Positions 19,910 to 30,193 are shown, counted from the stretch's first letter. The stretch is DNA of 64,000 bases from CAVVXX01 sp963707975 (GCA_963707975.1 OY970177.1:2046001-2110000); one strand, 5' to 3'. Notes: generated by a model not told the origin, from the sequence alone. Numbers and translations are program-made.

Positions 19910-20717
19910 ATGGATGGGGCCAGGGAAATAGCAAACAGCATAGCCAGCGAAACCGCGGCGCCGCGCGAGACCAAATTGGCCGACCACGTGGCGCGCATGG
20001 CGCTGGATTTTCTGTTTCCGCCGCTTTGCGTGTCCTGCCGCGCACGCGTGTCCGAGCCTCATGCGTTGTGCGCGAAATGCTGGCAGGCGATCCATTTCCT
20101 CGATGGGCCGGTGTGCGCCCAGTGCGGCACGCCGTTCGACGTCGACCCCGGCGGCGAGACATTGTGTGGCGCCTGCCATCTGAAGCCGCATGATTTCACC
20201 CGAGCGCGCGGTGATGCGTTATGACCAGTCGTCCAAGCCGCTCATCCTGCGGTTTAAACATTCCGACAGGCTGGAATATGCGCCCGCCTTCGCCCGCTGG
20301 CTCGAGCGTTTGGGTCACGCGCTTTTGTCCGAAGCCGATCTTATCGTGCCGGTGCCGCTGCATCGCTGGCGGTTATGGGCGCGGCGTTACAATCAGGCGG
20401 CGGTCATTGCCGAGAAATTATCGCGCGTCAGCGGCAAACCGTGGGACGCGTTGGCGCTGATCCGCAGGCGCGCCACCCAGAGCCAGGGCGCCATGCCGTC
20501 AGCCAAGGCGAGGAGGCGCAATGTGCTGGGCGCGTTTCGCGTGGCGCCCGTGGCGGCAGCTAAAATCAAAGACCGCACCATCTTACTGGTGGATGACGTG
20601 GTCACCACCGGCGCCACACTGGATGCCTGCGCGCGCGCCCTGAAACGGGCAGGCGCCGCGCGCGTTTACGCGTTGACACTGGCGCGCGTTGTGCGCACGC
20701 CCTCAGCCGATATATGA
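19910..20717 (+). CDS. comF: ComF family phosphoribosyltransferase-like protein, one frameshift
   Basis: ComF proteins support DNA uptake in competent bacteria; in others the role is unclear. The N-terminal zinc ribbon has paired Cys (CVSCRAR, CAKCW, CAQCG, CGACH), and the C-terminal PRTase domain carries PVPLHRWRLWARRYNQA and the PRPP loop ILLVDDVVTTGATLDACA. The two halves are in different frames; removing one C from the CCC at 20199-20201 joins them into 268 residues, normal length. ATG 19910 is chosen over further upstream codons that run into the divergent gene. Likely sequence error. Confidence 0.85.
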
Positions 20718-20743
20718 ATCGCCCTGGGGAACGAGTGCGTTGA

Positions 20744-21004
20744 ATGGCCAAGGTTGAAATTTACACCACGCCCATCTGTCCTTACTGCGTGTTCGCTAAG
20801 CGGCTGCTGAAGCAGAAGGGCGTGGATTACGAGGAGATCGACGTGGGCCGCGATGCGGGCTTGCGCAGCGAAATGGTCAAACGCGCGGGCGGATTGATGA
20901 CCGTGCCGCAGATTTTCGTGGGCGGCGCGCATGTCGGCGGCTTCGATGAGCTGCACGCGCTGGACAAAGACGGCAAACTCGATCCCATGCTGGCCAAGCC
21001 ATGA
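20744..21004 (+). CDS. grxC: Glutaredoxin 3
   Basis: An 86-residue dithiol glutaredoxin with active site CPYC (residues 12-15) in YTTPICPYCVFAKRLL; the TVPQIFVGGAHVGGFDEL segment gives the cis-Pro and glutathione-binding elements. It reduces protein and mixed disulfides with glutathione. Its stop overlaps the next gene by 4 bp (ATGA). Confidence 0.95.
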   Translation: MAKVEIYTTPICPYCVFAKRLLKQKGVDYEEIDVGRDAGLRSEMVKRAGGLMTVPQIFVGGAHVGGFDELHALDKDGKLDPMLAKP

Positions 21005-21825
21005 GAGAAACCATCCGCGCCGCCTGCGTGCAGTTGCGCTCGTCCGACGACGTGCAGGAAAATCTGAAAATCGCCAGCGCCTCCATTCGCGAGGCGAAAG
21101 CCAAGGGCGCGCGGCTGATCGGCACGCCGGAGAATACCTGCCTGATGGCGCCCGATGGCGGCGCCAAACTGGAAAAAAGCTTTGCTGAAGACAAGGACCC
21201 GGCCTTGCCGGCATTTTGCCGTTTGGCGGAAGAGCTTGGCATCTGGCTGCTGATTGGTTCGCTGGCGATCAAAGTTTCCGATACCAAAACCGCCAACCGT
21301 TCCTTTTTCATTGGCCCGCAGGGGCGCATTCTCGCGCGCTACGACAAGATCCACCTGTTCGATGTGAACCTGCCTTCGGGCGAGAGCTACAAGGAATCCA
21401 ACACGGTCGCGCCGGGCGCCGGTGCGGTGATCGTCAATCTGCCCTGGGGCAAGGTCGGCATGACGGTGTGCTACGATCTACGCTTCCCGCAGCTTCACCG
21501 TGCACTGGCGAAGGCTGGCGCCGATATCCTCACCGTTCCCGCCGCCTGGACGGAAACCACTGGCCGAGTGCACTGGCAGGTGCTGTTGCGCGCGCGCGCC
21601 ATCGAGACCGGCTGTTTCGTTTTCGCGCCCGCGCAAGGCGGGCTGCACGCCAATGGCCGGCGCACCTATGGCCACAGCCAGATCATCGGGCCGTGGGGCG
21701 ACGTGCTGGCCGAGGCCGAGGCAGAACCCGGCATCATCCTGGCTGATCTCGATTTGAATAAAGTTGAAGAGGCCCGGGCGCGCATTCCGTCCTTGCAGCA
21801 CGACCGGCCTTATGCCGGGCCGTAA
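21001..21825 (+). CDS. Carbon-nitrogen hydrolase (nitrilase superfamily, Nit2/omega-amidase-like)
   Basis: A 274-residue hydrolase with the Glu-Lys-Cys triad at Glu44 (GTPENTCLM), Lys117 (RYDKIHLFDV) and Cys157 (GMTVCYDLRFP). The family removes amides from carboxamides such as deaminated glutathione or alpha-ketoglutaramate; the link with grxC in many alphaproteobacteria fits a glutathione-repair role, but the substrate is inferred. Coupled to grxC by a 4-bp overlap. Confidence 0.9.
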   Translation: MRETIRAACVQLRSSDDVQENLKIASASIREAKAKGARLIGTPENTCLMAPDGGAKLEKSFAEDKDPALPAFCRLAEELGIWLLIGSLAIKVSDTKTANRSFFIGPQGRILARYDKIHLFDVNLPSGESYKESNTVAPGAGAVIVNLPWGKVGMTVCYDLRFPQLHRALAKAGADILTVPAAWTETTGRVHWQVLLRARAIETGCFVFAPAQGGLHANGRRTYGHSQIIGPWGDVLAEAEAEPGIILADLDLNKVEEARARIPSLQHDRPYAGP

Positions 21826-21944
21826 AAGGAGCAATTGCAAAAAAATGCTTTAGTCATCTGAAACCAAGGGCCGGTTGCGCAGTGGCCCGTTAATTCCCGC
21901 TTTGATAGAATGATTTGGCCGTTTGAGGAGCAGAAAGGCGTCGC

Positions 21945-22364
21945 GTGATCGTTTACCGGATGACATGCGGGCACGGCCACGAATTCGAAGGCTGGTTCAA
22001 GAACAGCAGGGCCTATGACGAACAGGAAGCGCAAGGCGCGCTCGAATGCCCTCTTTGCGGCGACGCAACGATCCGCAAGGCGCCGATGGCGCCCGCTGTC
22101 GCGGCTTCGAAAGAGAAATCTTCTTCCAAGCAGGTTCCAGGTCAGCAAAAGACGCGCCAGTTCATGGCGGGTTTTCGCAAATTCGTGCAGGAGAACGCCG
22201 AATATGTCGGCCCCAACTTTCCCGATGAAGCGCGCAAGATTCATCATGGCGAGAAGGAAGACCGCCACATCTATGGCGAGGCCACGCTGAAGGAAGCGAA
22301 GGAACTGGTGGATGAGGGCATCACCATCGCGCCGCTCCCGCCGGATCCGAAAGAATTAAATTGA
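21945..22364 (+). CDS. DUF1178 family protein
   Basis: A 139-residue protein of a family typical of Alpha- and Betaproteobacteria. The N-terminus VIVYRMTCGHGHEFEGWFKN and CPLCGDATIRKAPMAP contain two Cys pairs that could bind zinc; the C-terminal part has ENAEYVGPNFPDEARKIHHG, highly conserved in the family. GTG start at 21945 with GAGGAG about 15 bp upstream. Function unknown. Confidence 0.88.
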   Translation: MIVYRMTCGHGHEFEGWFKNSRAYDEQEAQGALECPLCGDATIRKAPMAPAVAASKEKSSSKQVPGQQKTRQFMAGFRKFVQENAEYVGPNFPDEARKIHHGEKEDRHIYGEATLKEAKELVDEGITIAPLPPDPKELN

Positions 22365-22373
22365 GGAAAAATT

Positions 22374-22586
22374 ATGCAAACGAACAAAGAACGGTTAGTT
22401 GAAGGCGAAGGACTTCCACCTTTTCGTATCTGCATAAATTACGAGATGCAGGATGGTGGGTTTCAGACGCTTGACCAAGCAATTGCGGCAGTTAAGGGAA
22501 TGAAGCGTCCCGATAAATACATTCAAATTTTTCATCACAGGAAACCGGTGTGGGGCCGACCGCCACCGAAATCCCACCGTGATTGA
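22374..22586 (+). CDS. Small hypothetical protein (70 residues)
   Basis: ATG 22374 has a good ribosome-binding site (TTGAGGA, about 7 bp upstream) and starts 9 bp after the DUF1178 stop. The product (MQTNKERLVEGEGLPPFRIC...) has no motif that I recognise, one segment HHRKPVWGRPPPKSH basic and Pro-rich at the end, and no membrane segment. Base composition is visibly more AT-rich than its neighbours, which may mean recent acquisition or an orphan gene. It converges with the GFA gene. Confidence 0.5.
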   Translation: MQTNKERLVEGEGLPPFRICINYEMQDGGFQTLDQAIAAVKGMKRPDKYIQIFHHRKPVWGRPPPKSHRD

Positions 22587-22611
22587 AAAATGAATTGAAC
22601 TATTGCGAAGT

Positions 22612-23040
22612 CTATTCCCGCAGCAATTGTCCGGAACCGCCCATTTCTTTCGGAAAATCCTTCTGCTTGGGCAGGCCGTCTTTGATGTGCAGCACGGACT
22701 CCTGATAGTTCACATGCACCATCGGCTTGAAGGCGAGGCTGGGCAGCACCGCCGCATAAATATCGACAAGGCCGATCTGCGGATGATCGGTGAACAGATG
22801 CCCGCCGCATTTCTTGCACCATTTGCGGCTGCTGCCCGCCGTCTTGTTATAGGTGCCGATCTGGTCGGCGCCTTTGGTGATGCTGAGCGATTTCGGATCC
22901 CACAAAGTGAAGGCGTTCACCGGCCCAGCCGACCAGTGCCGGCATGAGTTGCAATGGCAATATCCCTGAGCCGCGGGCTCGCTGGCAGCAGTGAACTCGA
23001 CCGCGCCGCAAAAGCACGAGCCTTTATAAGTCTTGGCCAT
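22612..23040 (-). CDS. GFA family (glutathione-dependent formaldehyde-activating-like) zinc protein
   Basis: A 142-residue Gfa-fold protein. Zinc ligands appear in GSCFCGAVEF, YCHCNSCRHWSAGP and WCKKCGGHLF, the usual two-zinc arrangement. Despite the name, most family members have unproven activity. The second of two adjacent ATGs (23040) has a GGGAGG site at ideal distance. Monocistronic, between the convergent small gene and the membrane peptide next to ubiG. Confidence 0.85.
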   Translation of the reverse strand: MAKTYKGSCFCGAVEFTAASEPAAQGYCHCNSCRHWSAGPVNAFTLWDPKSLSITKGADQIGTYNKTAGSSRKWCKKCGGHLFTDHPQIGLVDIYAAVLPSLAFKPMVHVNYQESVLHIKDGLPKQKDFPKEMGGSGQLLRE

Positions 23041-23101
23041 CATTGCCTCCCTGGTTGTGGCTAAAGATTTCCGGCTCATTGCCAGCAGGCCCATTGATGA
23101 G

Positions 23102-23290
23102 TCAAGGCTTGGCAACGGGCTGGCTACGGTAAATGTTGACAGTCACCTCTTTCGAAGGCGGTTTGGGTGGTGGTAGTTGCGAGTCAAATTTCCAGATGAC
23201 CAGAAAGAAGAATCCGAAAACAGCGATCGTAATTCCGAGGGCGGCTGCAGCGCCAAAGAACCGTCTGGCCATTGGCGATTGAGGCATCAT
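23102..23290 (-). CDS. Small single-pass membrane protein coupled to ubiG
   Basis: A 62-residue product (starting MMPQSPMARRFFGAAAALGI) with one clear membrane helix at about residues 11-32 and a Pro/Lys-rich tail (SQLPPPKPPSKEVTVNIY). Its ATG overlaps the ubiG TGA by 4 bases, which argues that it is real and translationally coupled to ubiG. Function unknown; a link to ubiquinone synthesis at the membrane is only suggested by context. Confidence 0.6.
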   Translation of the reverse strand: MMPQSPMARRFFGAAAALGITIAVFGFFFLVIWKFDSQLPPPKPPSKEVTVNIYRSQPVAKP

Positions 23291-24033
23291 TGGCGTGCGC
23301 CTTTTGACGCAACCACCATGTAATTCACATCCGTGTCGCGGGCCAATTGCCAGTCCCAGCGCAAGGGATCGAAACGCACGCCCTGGACATCCAATACCGT
23401 GAGCCGTGCATTTTCCAAATGCTGCTGCAATTCGTCTGGCGTGATGAAGCGGTTCCACTCATGCGTGCCGGGGCGCAGCCAGCGCAATACGTATTCTGCG
23501 GCCACCTTGGCCAGCGCCAGCGATTTCAAAGTGCGGTTGATGGTGGCCGTGATCATCAAACCGCCCGGCGCCACCAGCTTGGCGCAGGCCTCAATGAAAG
23601 CGCCCACATCGGCAACGTGCTCGGCCACTTCCAAGTTGAGCACGAGATCGAAGCGTGCATCTTCGTCGGCCAGGTCTTCGGCCGTTGTCGCGCGATAGCG
23701 CACATGCACGCCCGACTGCGTGGCGTGGGCTTGTGCGGTTTTGATGTTCTTTTCCGATGCATCGACGCCCAATACGTCGAAGCCCATCCGCGCCATGGGC
23801 TCGGCCACCAGCCCGCCACCGCAGCCGATGTCGAGAAGCTTCAGCCCACCGAAAGGTTTGAGCCCGCGCTCGTCGCGCTTCCAGTGGTGCGCGGCGGTCT
23901 CCCGGATAAAAGCCAGCCGCACCGGGTTGAAACGGTGCAGCGGCCGGAACTGGCCGTTGGGATCCCACCATTCGGCAGCCAGCGCCGAAAACTTGGCGAC
24001 CTCGGCAGGGTCGATGGAGGACGATAAGGCCAT
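23287..24033 (-). CDS. ubiG: 3-demethylubiquinol 3-O-methyltransferase UbiG
   Basis: A 248-residue class I SAM methyltransferase that carries out both O-methylations of ubiquinone synthesis. N-terminal EVAKFSALAAEWWDPNGQFR is diagnostic; motif I is LDIGCGGGLVAEPMARMG, then VLGVDASEKNI, and LEVAEHVADVGAF. ATG 24033 (MALSSSIDPAE) is chosen; the frame is open to 24129. Divergent from lysC with a 140-bp gap and coupled to the small membrane protein downstream. Confidence 0.94.
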   Translation of the reverse strand: MALSSSIDPAEVAKFSALAAEWWDPNGQFRPLHRFNPVRLAFIRETAAHHWKRDERGLKPFGGLKLLDIGCGGGLVAEPMARMGFDVLGVDASEKNIKTAQAHATQSGVHVRYRATTAEDLADEDARFDLVLNLEVAEHVADVGAFIEACAKLVAPGGLMITATINRTLKSLALAKVAAEYVLRWLRPGTHEWNRFITPDELQQHLENARLTVLDVQGVRFDPLRWDWQLARDTDVNYMVVASKGARQ

Positions 24034-24174
24034 CTGCTTTCTCTCGAATGCGGGGCGGACGATAGAAGGTAAGGTAACGGGGCGAAAGGCGGTTGTTCCC
24101 TCAGACAGCGGCTTGTATACGAGCGGCAAAGTTTCAACGCATTTGCGCCTTAGATTTCAGGTTCTTTCAAGCCC

Positions 24175-25414
24175 ATGCCAAAAGCCGCCGCCAAAAAGAT
24201 CGTGATGAAGTTCGGGGGCACGTCGGTGGCCGATCTCGAGCGCATCCGCCATGTTGCCGCAATCGTCAAGCGCGAGGTCGACCGGGGCAACCAGGTCGCC
24301 GTCGTCGTTTCCGCCATGGCCGGCGAAACCAACAAGCTGGTCGGATGGGTGCGGGAACTGTCGCCCATGCACGATGCGCGCGAATACGACGTCGTCGTGG
24401 CGGCGGGCGAGCAGGTGACGGTTGGGCTTCTGGCTGTGGCGCTGGCAAGCATCGGCGTGCAGGCGCGTTCGTGGTTGGGCTGGCAGATTCCGATTCAGGA
24501 CGTCCGCCATGCATGGCGCGGCGCGCATCGAAGCTATCGACACAAAACTGATGAATGAGCGCCTGGCCCAAGGGCAGGTGGCGGTGGTTGCGGGCTTCCA
24601 GGGCGTCGCACCGGACAATCGAATCACCACGTTAGGCCGCGGAGGCTCTGACACCAGTGCCGTGGCGCTGGCGGCCGCGATCCATGCCGGCCGCTGCGAC
24701 ATTTACACCGATGTGGACGGCGTTTACACCACAGACCCACGCATCGTCGCCAAGGCGCGGCGGCTGGAAAAGATCACCTTCGAAGAAATGCTCGAACTGG
24801 CCTCGCTGGGCGCCAAGGTGCTGCAGACGCGCTCAGTTGAGATTGCCATGCTCCACCGTGTGCCGCTGCGGGTACTTTCGACATTCGATTCCGACAATGG
24901 CGGCACACTTTTATGCGACGAGGAAGACATCGTGGAAAAGAAACCAGTCACTGGCATCGCCTATAGCCGCGACGAAGCGAAAATCACGCTTCTGCGCATC
25001 CCGGACCAGCCCGGCATGGCCGCCGCCATTTTCGGACCGCTGGCGGATGCAGGCGTCAACATCGACATGATCGTGCAAAATATTTCACACGATGGTCGTA
25101 AAACCGACCTGACCTTCACGGTAGGCCGCGCCGACCTCGCGCGCTCGCTCGACATCATCCATAAGGCGGCGCCGGCAATCGGTTACAAGGAAATCATTTC
25201 CGATGCGAACGTGGCCAAGGTATCGATCATCGGCATCGGCATGCGCACCCATCCTGGCATCGCCCAGACCATGTTCCGCACGTTGTCTGAAAAGGGCATC
25301 AACATCCAGGTGATCTCGACCTCCGAGATCAAGGTCAGCGTTCTGATCGCCGAGGAATATGTCGAGTTGGCCGTGCGCGCGCTGCACTCGGCATACGAAC
25401 TCGATCTTGTATAG
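24175..25414 (+). CDS. lysC: Aspartate kinase, one frameshift
   Basis: Catalyses ATP-dependent phosphorylation of aspartate, the entry to lysine, threonine and methionine synthesis. Kinase start KKIVMKFGGTSVADLERIRH; TLGRGGSDTSAVALAAA and DIYTDVDGVYTTDPRIV in the catalytic domain; two C-terminal ACT domains (KITLLRIPDQPGMAAAIF and VSIIGIGMRTHPGIAQTMF) for feedback control. The frame changes near 24498 (SWLGWQIPIQ into TSAMHGAARIEAID); removing one G gives 412 residues, typical for the family. Likely sequence error. Confidence 0.92.
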
Positions 25415-25458
25415 GGGCATTGCGTGGTTTTGCGCCAAATGACCAGGAAGCTCTGCTG

Positions 25459-27740
25459 ATGGCGCCGCTCGCAACAGGCGGCCCCCGCGTTCTTCTCCGC
25501 CGCCTGCGCGAGATCATGGCGGAGCAGACGAGCGCCCAGGCCCGCCTAGACAAATTGGTTTCTCTGGTCGCCGCCAATATGGTGGCGGAGGTTTGCTCCA
25601 TTTATCTGCGCCGTGCAGGCGGTGCGCTGGAACTGTTCGCTACTGAAGGCCTGAACCGCGATGCCGTCCACCGCACACGCCTAAAGCAGGGCGAGGGTCT
25701 GGTCGGTCTTGTGGCTGAGACCGCAGCAGCCCGTTAGCCTGACCAACGCGCCCGCGCATCCGCGGTTTTCCTACCGGCCGGAAACGGGCGAAGACCCGTA
25801 TCGTTCGTTCCTGGGCGTGCCGATCGTGCGCGGCGGGCGCGTGTTCGGCGTGCTTACGGTGCAGAATCGCACCGCAGCGTCAATATGACGAAGAGGAAGA
25901 GGAAGCGCTTCTCACCATCGCCATGGTGCTGGCGGAAGTGGTGGCGCAAGGCACGCTCATCGATCTAGCCGAGCTCGATGAAGCCGGAACTCTCGCCCAC
26001 CAAGCCGGCGGTCTTCCGCGGCGAAGGGCTGGCCGAAGGCGTCGCCATCGGCACCGTGGTGCTGCATGACCCGCGCGTGAAGGTCGAGCGCATGATCGCC
26101 GAAGACCAGCTGCTGAACTCAAGCGGTTGGACGGGGCGCTTGAGGGTTTGCAGCGGGCAGTCGATGAAATGCTGGAATCAAACGAATTCGAGCTTATCGG
26201 CGTGAATCGCGAGAGGTGATCGAAGCTTACAAGCTATTCGCCAACGATCAGGGCTGGCGTCAGCGCCTGCGCGACGCGGTGCGCTCTGGTCTTACCGCCG
26301 AAGCGGCCGTCGAGCGCGTGCAGGACGAAACCCGCGCGCGGCTATCCCGCACCGAAGACCCGTATTTGCGCGAGCGGCTACACGATTTCGACGATCTTGC
26401 GCGCCGCCTGATGCGTCATCTCGCGGCCAATGGCCATGTAATCCCCGAAAACTTGCCGGCCGACGCAGTGGTGGTGGCCCGCGCCATGGGACCGGCGGAA
26501 CTCCTTGATTACGGGGGCGGCCGCCTCAAGGGTTTAGTGGTCGAGGAGGCGACGCAGAACTCGCATATCGCCATTGTGGCGCGCGCACTCGGGGTGGCGC
26601 TGGTTGGTGCCGTCGAAGGAATTTCTGATGCCTCGCGCGCTGGCGACGCCATCGTGGTCGATGGCGAGGCAGGCGAAGCGCATCTGCGTCCCCAGCCGGA
26701 AATCATTAGCAGCCTTCAAAGCGAAACAGGCGCTGCTGGCGCAGCGGGTCGCGCGCTTCGCGGCGATCAAGGATCAGCCCGCTATCACCAAGGATGGCGT
26801 GCGGATCACGCTCGACATGAATGCGGGACTGCTGGTCGACCTGCCGCATCTCGCGGAATCTGGCGCCGACGGCATCGGCCTCTTCCGCACCGAGTTGCAA
26901 TTCATGCTGGGTCAGGCAATGCCGAGGCTGGTCGACCAAATTGCATTCTACAAAAAGGTGTTCGATGCGGCGGCCGGGAAACCGGTAGTGTTCCGCACGC
27001 TCGATTTGGGCGGCGACAAGGTGCCGAGCTTCGGCAAGCGTGCGCGAGAGGAAAACCCGGCGCTTGGCTGGCGCGCGCTGCGCATTGCGCTCGATCGCCC
27101 GGCGCTGCTGCGTTACCAGGTTCGTGCGCTGATTGCGGCTGCCAATGGCAGGCTCCTAAAACTGCTTCTGCCAATGGTGAGCGCGGTTTCCGAATTTGAA
27201 GCCGCCAAGGCGCAGATCGAGCGCGAAGTGGCGCGCGCGCGCAAACTTGGCCATGTGATGCCAAAGCGCATCGAGCTTGGCGCCATGCTTGAAGTGCCGT
27301 CGCTGCTGTTCACGCTCCATCAAATTTTGCAATGCGCCGATTTTGTTTCGGTGGGCTCGAATGATTTGCTGCAATTCTTTTTTGCCGCTGACCGCACCAA
27401 CCCGGCGATGGCGCGGCGTTACGACACCTTAAGCCCAGCTGTGCTCAGCCTGGTGCGCCATATCGGCGAGGCAGCCAGAGGCAGTAAAACCGAAATCTGC
27501 TTTTGCGGCGAGATGGCCGGCAGGCCGCTTGAGGCCATGGCTCTCATTGGTCTTGGCATTTCTGCTCTCTCCATGCAGCCCAGCATGATCGGGCCGGTAA
27601 AGATGATGGTGCGCAGCCTCGACACGCGCGCCCTGCAACCTGTGGTGACGAGTTTGTGCGAGACCGGTTTGCCCAGCGCCCGCCCCGCGCTGGCAGATTT
27701 CGCGGCAGAACACGGCATTGCCTTGGAAAAACCCGTATAA
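25459..27740 (+). CDS. ptsP: Phosphoenolpyruvate-protein phosphotransferase PtsP (EI-Ntr), six frameshifts
   Basis: First enzyme of the nitrogen phosphotransferase relay (EI-Ntr to NPr to EIIA-Ntr). N-terminal GAF domain (RLDKLVSLVAANMVAEVCSI, then SFLGVPIVRGGRVFGVL), followed by the EI region with the phospho-His in NSHIAIVARALGVALVG and the PEP-binding barrel (GLFRTELQFMLG, VVFRTLDLGGDK, ICFCGEMAG). Frame breaks near 25726, 25873, 25985, 26109, 26203 and 26707: four need one base removed, two need one added. The corrected length of 759 residues is normal. I chose ATG 25459; the frame is open to 25420. Sequence error is the likely cause. Confidence 0.9.
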
Positions 27741-28005
27741 TTACTTGAACAGGCTGGCCAACGGCGGCTTGAAAACATGCCGGAATTTGTTGTGGCCTGA
27801 TAGGCAGACCCTGAAAACACTGAGGCCTGCCAAACACAAAACTACGGGGCTCTGGTTGTTTGCTTTGAAAACGCGCCAAGCTGTTAGCGCGGCATTTGCC
27901 TTTGCCCGAGGCGCAGATTGTGGCGGGCGTTCTGTTCTGATTTAATTCACTATTATAGGGACTTAGCGATTCAGGGCGCTTTGTGCGCAGGTGGGTTTAC
28001 AGCGT

Positions 28006-29049
28006 ATGACCAAAGTAACGCGACTTTCGCTCGACCAGAGCGGTGGGCTTGAGCGCCGCCGCCTGCATTTGCGCGAGATTTCCGATGACAGCGACGCGCC
28101 CCTGGAAACCGTGGGGCAGGACCTGCGCATGGCGCGACAGCGCAAGGGGGAAGACCTGACTTCCGTCTCGCATGCCCTGAAGATTCGTAAGGATCACCTT
28201 GAGGCTTTGGAAGAGGGTAATGTCCAGGCGCTGCCCGGCCGTCCCTATGCCATCGGTTTTTTGCGTTCTTATGCCGAATATCTTGGGCTTGACCCCGCGC
28301 AATGCATCGAACGATTTAAAACCGAAATCGCGGGCCGCGGCGACGCGGATGACGCAGTGACAAAGCTGGCCATAGAAGAAGAAAAACATTTGCCACATGG
28401 CTCGCTGGTCTTCCTTGTGTTGCTTGTGATCGCCGTCGTATATGGCGGCTATTATTTGTCCGTGTCCGCAAATCGTATGTTGTCGGAGCCGGTGACGCCT
28501 CTGCCTGATCGCCTGGCAAGCGACGCAGGGCTTGCGGGCAAGGCGCAGCCACCAGCGCCCAAACAAGCTACGCCCACACAAAATACGCAGACCCAGCCAG
28601 CGCCGGCATCAATCACACCATCGGATTCGACGGCGCCTCCGGTCACGCTAGCCGATACCCAGACCGCCGCCGTACCGCCAGCGCAAATGCCGAATGCAGA
28701 ACCGACGAACGCCAGCCAGGCGGATTTGCCGCCGCCACCGCCGCCAGGACGCGTCTATGGCGCGCATAACGGCAATGTGCGGGTTGAGCTTCGTGCCTAC
28801 CGGCCGACGCGCATTCTGGTCGAGGGCCCCGATAACACCGTGTATATCAATCGCACATTGCGGGCAGGCGACGTTTATCGCGCGCCGAACCTGATCGGCC
28901 TGACGCTCACCACGCCGGACGGCGGCGCCGTGCAGATTGTGCTCGATGGCAGCGCCATGGGTTTTGCCGGCAAGAAGGGCAAAACCACTGAAGGCATGGC
29001 GCTCGATCCGCAGAATATTGTTGACCGTTTTGGCGGGCGGTCGGGCTGA
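28006..29049 (+). CDS. RodZ-like helix-turn-helix membrane protein (DUF4115)
   Basis: A 347-residue protein. An N-terminal Cro-like HTH of the RodZ type (about residues 40-105: VGQDLRMARQRKGEDLTSVS, LPGRPYAIGFLRSYAEYLGL), one membrane helix (about 130-150: SLVFLVLLVIAVVYGGYYLS), a Pro/Gln/Thr-rich linker and a C-terminal DUF4115 domain (NVRVELRAYRPTRILVEGPD, LDGSAMGF). RodZ links MreB to the membrane for rod shape. ATG 28006 is preferred to GTG 27991. It is 6 bp upstream of ispG, as in many Alphaproteobacteria. Confidence 0.85.
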   Translation: MTKVTRLSLDQSGGLERRRLHLREISDDSDAPLETVGQDLRMARQRKGEDLTSVSHALKIRKDHLEALEEGNVQALPGRPYAIGFLRSYAEYLGLDPAQCIERFKTEIAGRGDADDAVTKLAIEEEKHLPHGSLVFLVLLVIAVVYGGYYLSVSANRMLSEPVTPLPDRLASDAGLAGKAQPPAPKQATPTQNTQTQPAPASITPSDSTAPPVTLADTQTAAVPPAQMPNAEPTNASQADLPPPPPPGRVYGAHNGNVRVELRAYRPTRILVEGPDNTVYINRTLRAGDVYRAPNLIGLTLTTPDGGAVQIVLDGSAMGFAGKKGKTTEGMALDPQNIVDRFGGRSG

Positions 29050-29055
29050 GAAAAA

Positions 29056-30188
29056 ATGAGCATCCGCCCCTATCGTGACATCGTCCGGCGCAAATCGCGG
29101 AAGATTCTGCGTTGGGTCGGTGGAAGTCGGCGGCGACGCGCCTATTACCGTCCAGTCCATGACCAACACGCTAACGGCAGACTCCGCGGCAACAATCGCA
29201 CAGGTGCGCCGCCTGGAAGAAGCGGGAGCCGACATTGTGCGCGTGTCCTGCCCGGACGAAGATTCCACCAAGGCCCTGAAAGCGATCGTCAAAGCCGCCA
29301 AAGTGCCGATCGTGGCCGATATTCACTTCCATTATAAGCGCGCGATCGAGTCAGCCGTGGCGGGTGCGGCTTGCCTGCGCATCAATCCCGGCAATATCGG
29401 TTCCATGCAGCGCGTGAAGGAAGTGGTGCAAGCGGCGAAAGATCACGGCTGTTCGATGAGGATCGGCGTGAACGCGGGCTCGCTGGAAAAAGACCTGCTT
29501 GAGAAATATGGCGAGCCGTGTCCCGAAGCCATGGTGGAAAGCGCGCTCAACCACGCGCGCATTCTGGAAGACAACGATTTCTTCGAGTTCAAGATCAGCG
29601 CCAAGGCATCGGACGTGTTTATGGCGGTCGCCGCCTATCAGGGTCTTGCTGAGGCCTGCGATTATCCGTTGCATATCGGCATCACCGAAGCGGGCGGCAT
29701 GATCCCGGGCACCGTCAAATCTTCAATTGGCATGGGCGCGCTTCTGTGGGCCGGCATCGGCGACACCATCCGCGTGTCGCTGTCGGCCGAGCCGGAAGAA
29801 GAAATCCGCGTCGGCTTTGACCTCTTGAAGGCGCTGGGCATCCGCCACCGCGGCGTGAATATCGTGGCCTGTCCTTCCTGCGCCCGGCAGGGCTTCAACG
29901 TCATCAAGACAGTGCAGGTGCTGGAAGAGCGCCTGAAGCACATCTCGACGCCGATGTCGCTTTCCATCATCGGCTGCGTGGTGAATGGGCCGGGCGAGGC
30001 GCGCGAAACCGACATCGGCTTCACCGGAGGCGGCGCGGGCAGTGGGCATGGTCTATCTCAACGGCAAGCCCGCCTATAAGCTTGAAAACCCGAAGCTGAT
30101 CGACCATATCGTCGAGCTGTGCGAGAAAAAGGCCGCCGAGATTGAGGCTGGCCTAAAGATAGCCGACACGCTCGAACCCGTCCCTTAG
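29056..30188 (+). CDS. ispG: 4-hydroxy-3-methylbut-2-enyl diphosphate synthase, two frameshifts
   Basis: The penultimate MEP-pathway enzyme; a [4Fe-4S] protein. N-terminus MSIRPYRDIVRRKSRKI, TIM barrel TVQSMTNTLTADSAATIAQV, and the cluster-binding C-terminal domain with CPSCARQGFNV and IIGCVVNGPGEARETDIGF (three Cys ligands). Frame breaks near 29107 (into CVGSVEVGGDAPI) and 30044 (into GMVYLNGKPAYKLENP) are each mended by removing one base, giving 376 residues, as expected. It follows the RodZ-like gene closely. Confidence 0.92.
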
Positions 30189-30193
30189 CTCAT

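Noticed and set aside
27741..28005. Small gene or tRNA between ptsP and the RodZ-like gene
   Set aside because: A 75-codon frame here has no start context and no tRNA-like cloverleaf or T-loop was found; treated as promoter region.
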